From Pseudomonas sp. H9 (lineage in GTDB: Bacteria > Pseudomonadota > Gammaproteobacteria > Pseudomonadales > Pseudomonadaceae), in assembly GCF_004353925.1 (NCBI RefSeq), contig NZ_SMOK01000039.1, forward strand, positions 1 through 64,000: a stretch of 64,000 nt of DNA, given 5' to 3'. Below the pieces are notes generated by a model. The model worked only from the letters and a program-made list of their open reading frames with translations, was not told where the DNA came from and ran no database searches. The position numbers and the translations under genes are program-made. Below, piece after piece: positions 62,479 through 64,000 of this stretch. Numbering within the stretch: position 1 is the stretch's first letter; every line of letters starts with the position of its first letter.

Positions 62479-62502
62479 AACGCCCCGGCGGTGCGGGGCG
62501 TT
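62479..62502 (-). terminator. Second hairpin before the sheath gene, terminator-like
   Basis: AACGCCCCG and CGGGGCGTT form a perfect 9-bp stem, followed on the minus strand by TTCTTTCC. It overlaps the stop codon of the fibre assembly gene. Confidence 0.7.
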
Positions 62503-62935
62503 AATAGGTGTGCTCGGCGGTCCAGGGCGGCGCCTCCGGGCGGTATTGAGAGTCGGGAAAAAGCTCAGACTGGGGCCAGTCGCGCAAGGCTTGCACATAA
62601 TCCAGAAGCTCACCGGACTGGGCAGGGGTCAGGGTTGTAGGTCGAGCTGAATCCACCTCGTCTCGGTGTCGCTCACGCAGCCAGCGAACGCTTTCGACTG
62701 CACTATCGCGCCAGCTACGCTCGATGGCGATTAATTGCTCAGCAGTCAGTTGTGGCGGTTCAATCAGAATCGGATAGCCGTCTTTGTCACTCGAAATTCG
62801 CAGCCCCATGGGCTGACCCGCTAAAAGCTCTGCATGATGCTCCTGTGTTATATGCACTGCATCCACTGGAATCTGCTCTCCCGAATGGACGGATTCACTG
62901 TAGAAACCGCCCGTTGTTTTGCTAAAAAAAATCAT
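62501..62935 (-). CDS. Tail fibre assembly chaperone
   Basis: A 144-residue protein of the phage tail fibre assembly (Tfa) family. It has IFFSKTTGGFYSESVH at the start, a Q-T-A-E-Q-rich helix (PPQLTAEQLIAIERSWRDSA) and a short C-terminal segment (YVQALRDWPQ) characteristic of the group. It is needed for folding or attachment of the fibre encoded directly upstream. Confidence 0.9.
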   Translation of the reverse strand: MIFFSKTTGGFYSESVHSGEQIPVDAVHITQEHHAELLAGQPMGLRISSDKDGYPILIEPPQLTAEQLIAIERSWRDSAVESVRWLRERHRDEVDSARPTTLTPAQSGELLDYVQALRDWPQSELFPDSQYRPEAPPWTAEHTY

Positions 62936-63020
62936 GTGCTCACCTTGAGTTCACAGCCCACCGGTAATCAAAGCCGGTTCAGTAGACTTGTTTAGTTCGA
63001 CGCTCCCTCTACCCTTGCGA

Positions 63021-64000
63021 TCAATAACCGATGGCAAACAAGTAAATAGCATCACCGCCTGTTGCCAACTGGCTAGCGATAGCAGCAGACGTATATCCAG
63101 CATTGGGGTGCGCTCCACACGCGTACATGCTCGATCCAGAAGCAGAAGCATCATTGCTTGCGAACACACGGAAAACGCTGTTAGGGAAAGTCAATGGATA
63201 GGTCCACGTTCCAAATCCATTGGTAGTGCCTGCTGTCCCCCACTGAAGAATCACCCCCCCGAGCCATGTCGGAAAAACGATGAAACCGTTAGCAGCCAAA
63301 GAGACAGAAAAACCCAAACGCTGCTTTCTCGGCGTAACGATTGTGGTGTCATCCAAGCCAGCATTTACCTGTGCCTGGGTCGCTATCTTGGCCCAGCCAA
63401 ACGCAGTCTCTGTCGCCTGAGTTACTACCTTTCCAATCGCTTGGAACACCCGCAGCGGCGTCATCCACTTGACGTTATCAGTGCCAACCTCAGCATCGCT
63501 CTGTGAAGCTTTGTCGCTGGTTGCGACTTTGGCCGCAATCGCATTGGTGATGGTCACCGCAAAGTTGGAATCGTTGCCCAACGCTGCCGCCAACTCTTTC
63601 AGTGTGTCCAGTGAACCCGGCGCCGCATCCACCAGCGCGGCAACCGCCGCCTGAACGAACGCCGTCGTGGCCAATTGAGTAGTGTTGGTACCCTTGGCCG
63701 CTGTGGGTGCACTGGGCGTGCCACGAAAGGCAGGAGAGTCAACCACTCCGATGTCATTCCACTCCGACCAAACGCCCTCATAGCAACCTCGGGTGTACAG
63801 CCGCCCAGTGTTGTAAACCATGTATTGCTGGGTGATGATTGCGGCAGACGCCGCTTGAACAAACAGCGTGCCTGCCAGGGCTACGGGGTAACGCAGCGCC
63901 AAACTTGTATTGGCGCTTGCCCGCTGACCGAAGCTGCCCGGTGTAACCATTGTGTCGAGATTGATACCCGCCCCAATATTCGTTCCGTTAACCCCGCTAG
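63021..64000 (-). CDS. Tail fibre protein, 5' end beyond window
   Basis: At least 326 codons of a tail fibre are visible; the reading frame runs to the right window edge. The visible part has repeated shaft motifs (NGTNIGAGINLDTMV, GSFGQRASANTSLAL), a P2-like segment (GSLDTLKELAAALGNDSNFAVTITNAIAAK) and a C-terminal tip domain with Gly/Asn-rich content ending YLFAIGY. The tip should bind the target-cell receptor and set the killing spectrum. An ATG at 63950 is internal, not the true start. Confidence 0.88.
   Translation of the reverse strand, partial: SGVNGTNIGAGINLDTMVTPGSFGQRASANTSLALRYPVALAGTLFVQAASAAIITQQYMVYNTGRLYTRGCYEGVWSEWNDIGVVDSPAFRGTPSAPTAAKGTNTTQLATTAFVQAAVAALVDAAPGSLDTLKELAAALGNDSNFAVTITNAIAAKVATSDKASQSDAEVGTDNVKWMTPLRVFQAIGKVVTQATETAFGWAKIATQAQVNAGLDDTTIVTPRKQRLGFSVSLAANGFIVFPTWLGGVILQWGTAGTTNGFGTWTYPLTFPNSVFRVFASNDASASGSSMYACGAHPNAGYTSAAIASQLATGGDAIYLFAIGY

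Noticed and set aside
62951..63169. Short minus-strand frame between fibre and chaperone genes
   Set aside because: It overlaps the fibre C-terminus in another frame and has no recognisable product.

Overview
The window reads as chromosomal DNA of a Pseudomonas of the P. putida / P. fluorescens group. The evidence is the high GC content, the gene order (ybgC-tolQRAB-pal-cpoB beside ruvCAB, yebC and aspS; an OprD porin beside proS; recX-recA-pncC beside an R-type tailocin), an initiator tRNA pair, LexA boxes of the CTG-N10-CAG type, and several copies of the REP element of putida-type genomes (GCGGGGCAAGCCCGCTCC). Most of the window is ordinary core genome. The only accessory block is the phage-tail cluster at the right end.

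Layout. 1-6.7 kb: a perM-like exporter cut by the window edge, a TusA-like protein, a BepA-like periplasmic protease, nadA, a DUF945 protein and an oxaloacetate decarboxylase. 6.7-13.6 kb: an AraC-type regulator divergent from a glutamine synthetase-like gene, a polyamine-type binding protein and an FAD amine oxidase (probable gamma-glutamyl amine catabolism), then a lipoprotein/DUF1254 pair. 13.6-28 kb, almost all on the minus strand: a LysM/M23 lipoprotein, tRNA-Lys, queC, queE, the Tol-Pal envelope operon, ruvCAB, yebC, aspS, an FmdB-type zinc ribbon protein, a ribbon-helix-helix protein and a Dps-like ferritin. 28-36 kb: a membrane-anchored cold-shock domain protein, slyX, a HIT hydrolase, an OprD porin behind a long leader, proS, a lipoprotein, dinB with a LexA-like box, and two initiator tRNA genes each with its own promoter and terminator. 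36-47 kb: mprF-virJ (aminoacyl-phosphatidylglycerol synthesis and probable hydrolysis), kup, rimO, a GNAT enzyme, an RsuA-family protein lacking the catalytic aspartate, yehS and trmO. 47-55 kb: fpr divergent from finR, dgkA, an ErdR-like response regulator, a DTW-domain protein, a PA3611-like secreted protein, a LOG-family protein behind a hairpin-rich leader, recX, recA and pncC.

55.2-64 kb: the distal part of a P2-like contractile tail cluster, all on the minus strand. In transcription order it holds tail fibre (cut by the window edge), fibre assembly chaperone, sheath, tube, a tail assembly chaperone with a probable E/E' frameshift, tape measure, gpU, gpX, gpD, a GH19 endolysin, and an Rz spanin with a nested Rz1. 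No capsid, portal or terminase gene is seen in this part. Known R-tailocins of rhizosphere pseudomonads sit between mutS and cinA/recA, so this is most likely an R-type tailocin, although the genes beyond the right edge would decide between that and an intact prophage. Several terminator-like hairpins lie within this cluster, and no obvious terminator separates the spanin gene from pncC-recA.

The most interesting observations are the GTTTGAC recoding site in the tail chaperone gene, the set of hairpins inside the tail/lysis operon (one inside the endolysin coding sequence), the predicted inactive pseudouridine synthase, the membrane-tethered cold-shock domain, and three consecutive hairpins before the LOG-family gene.
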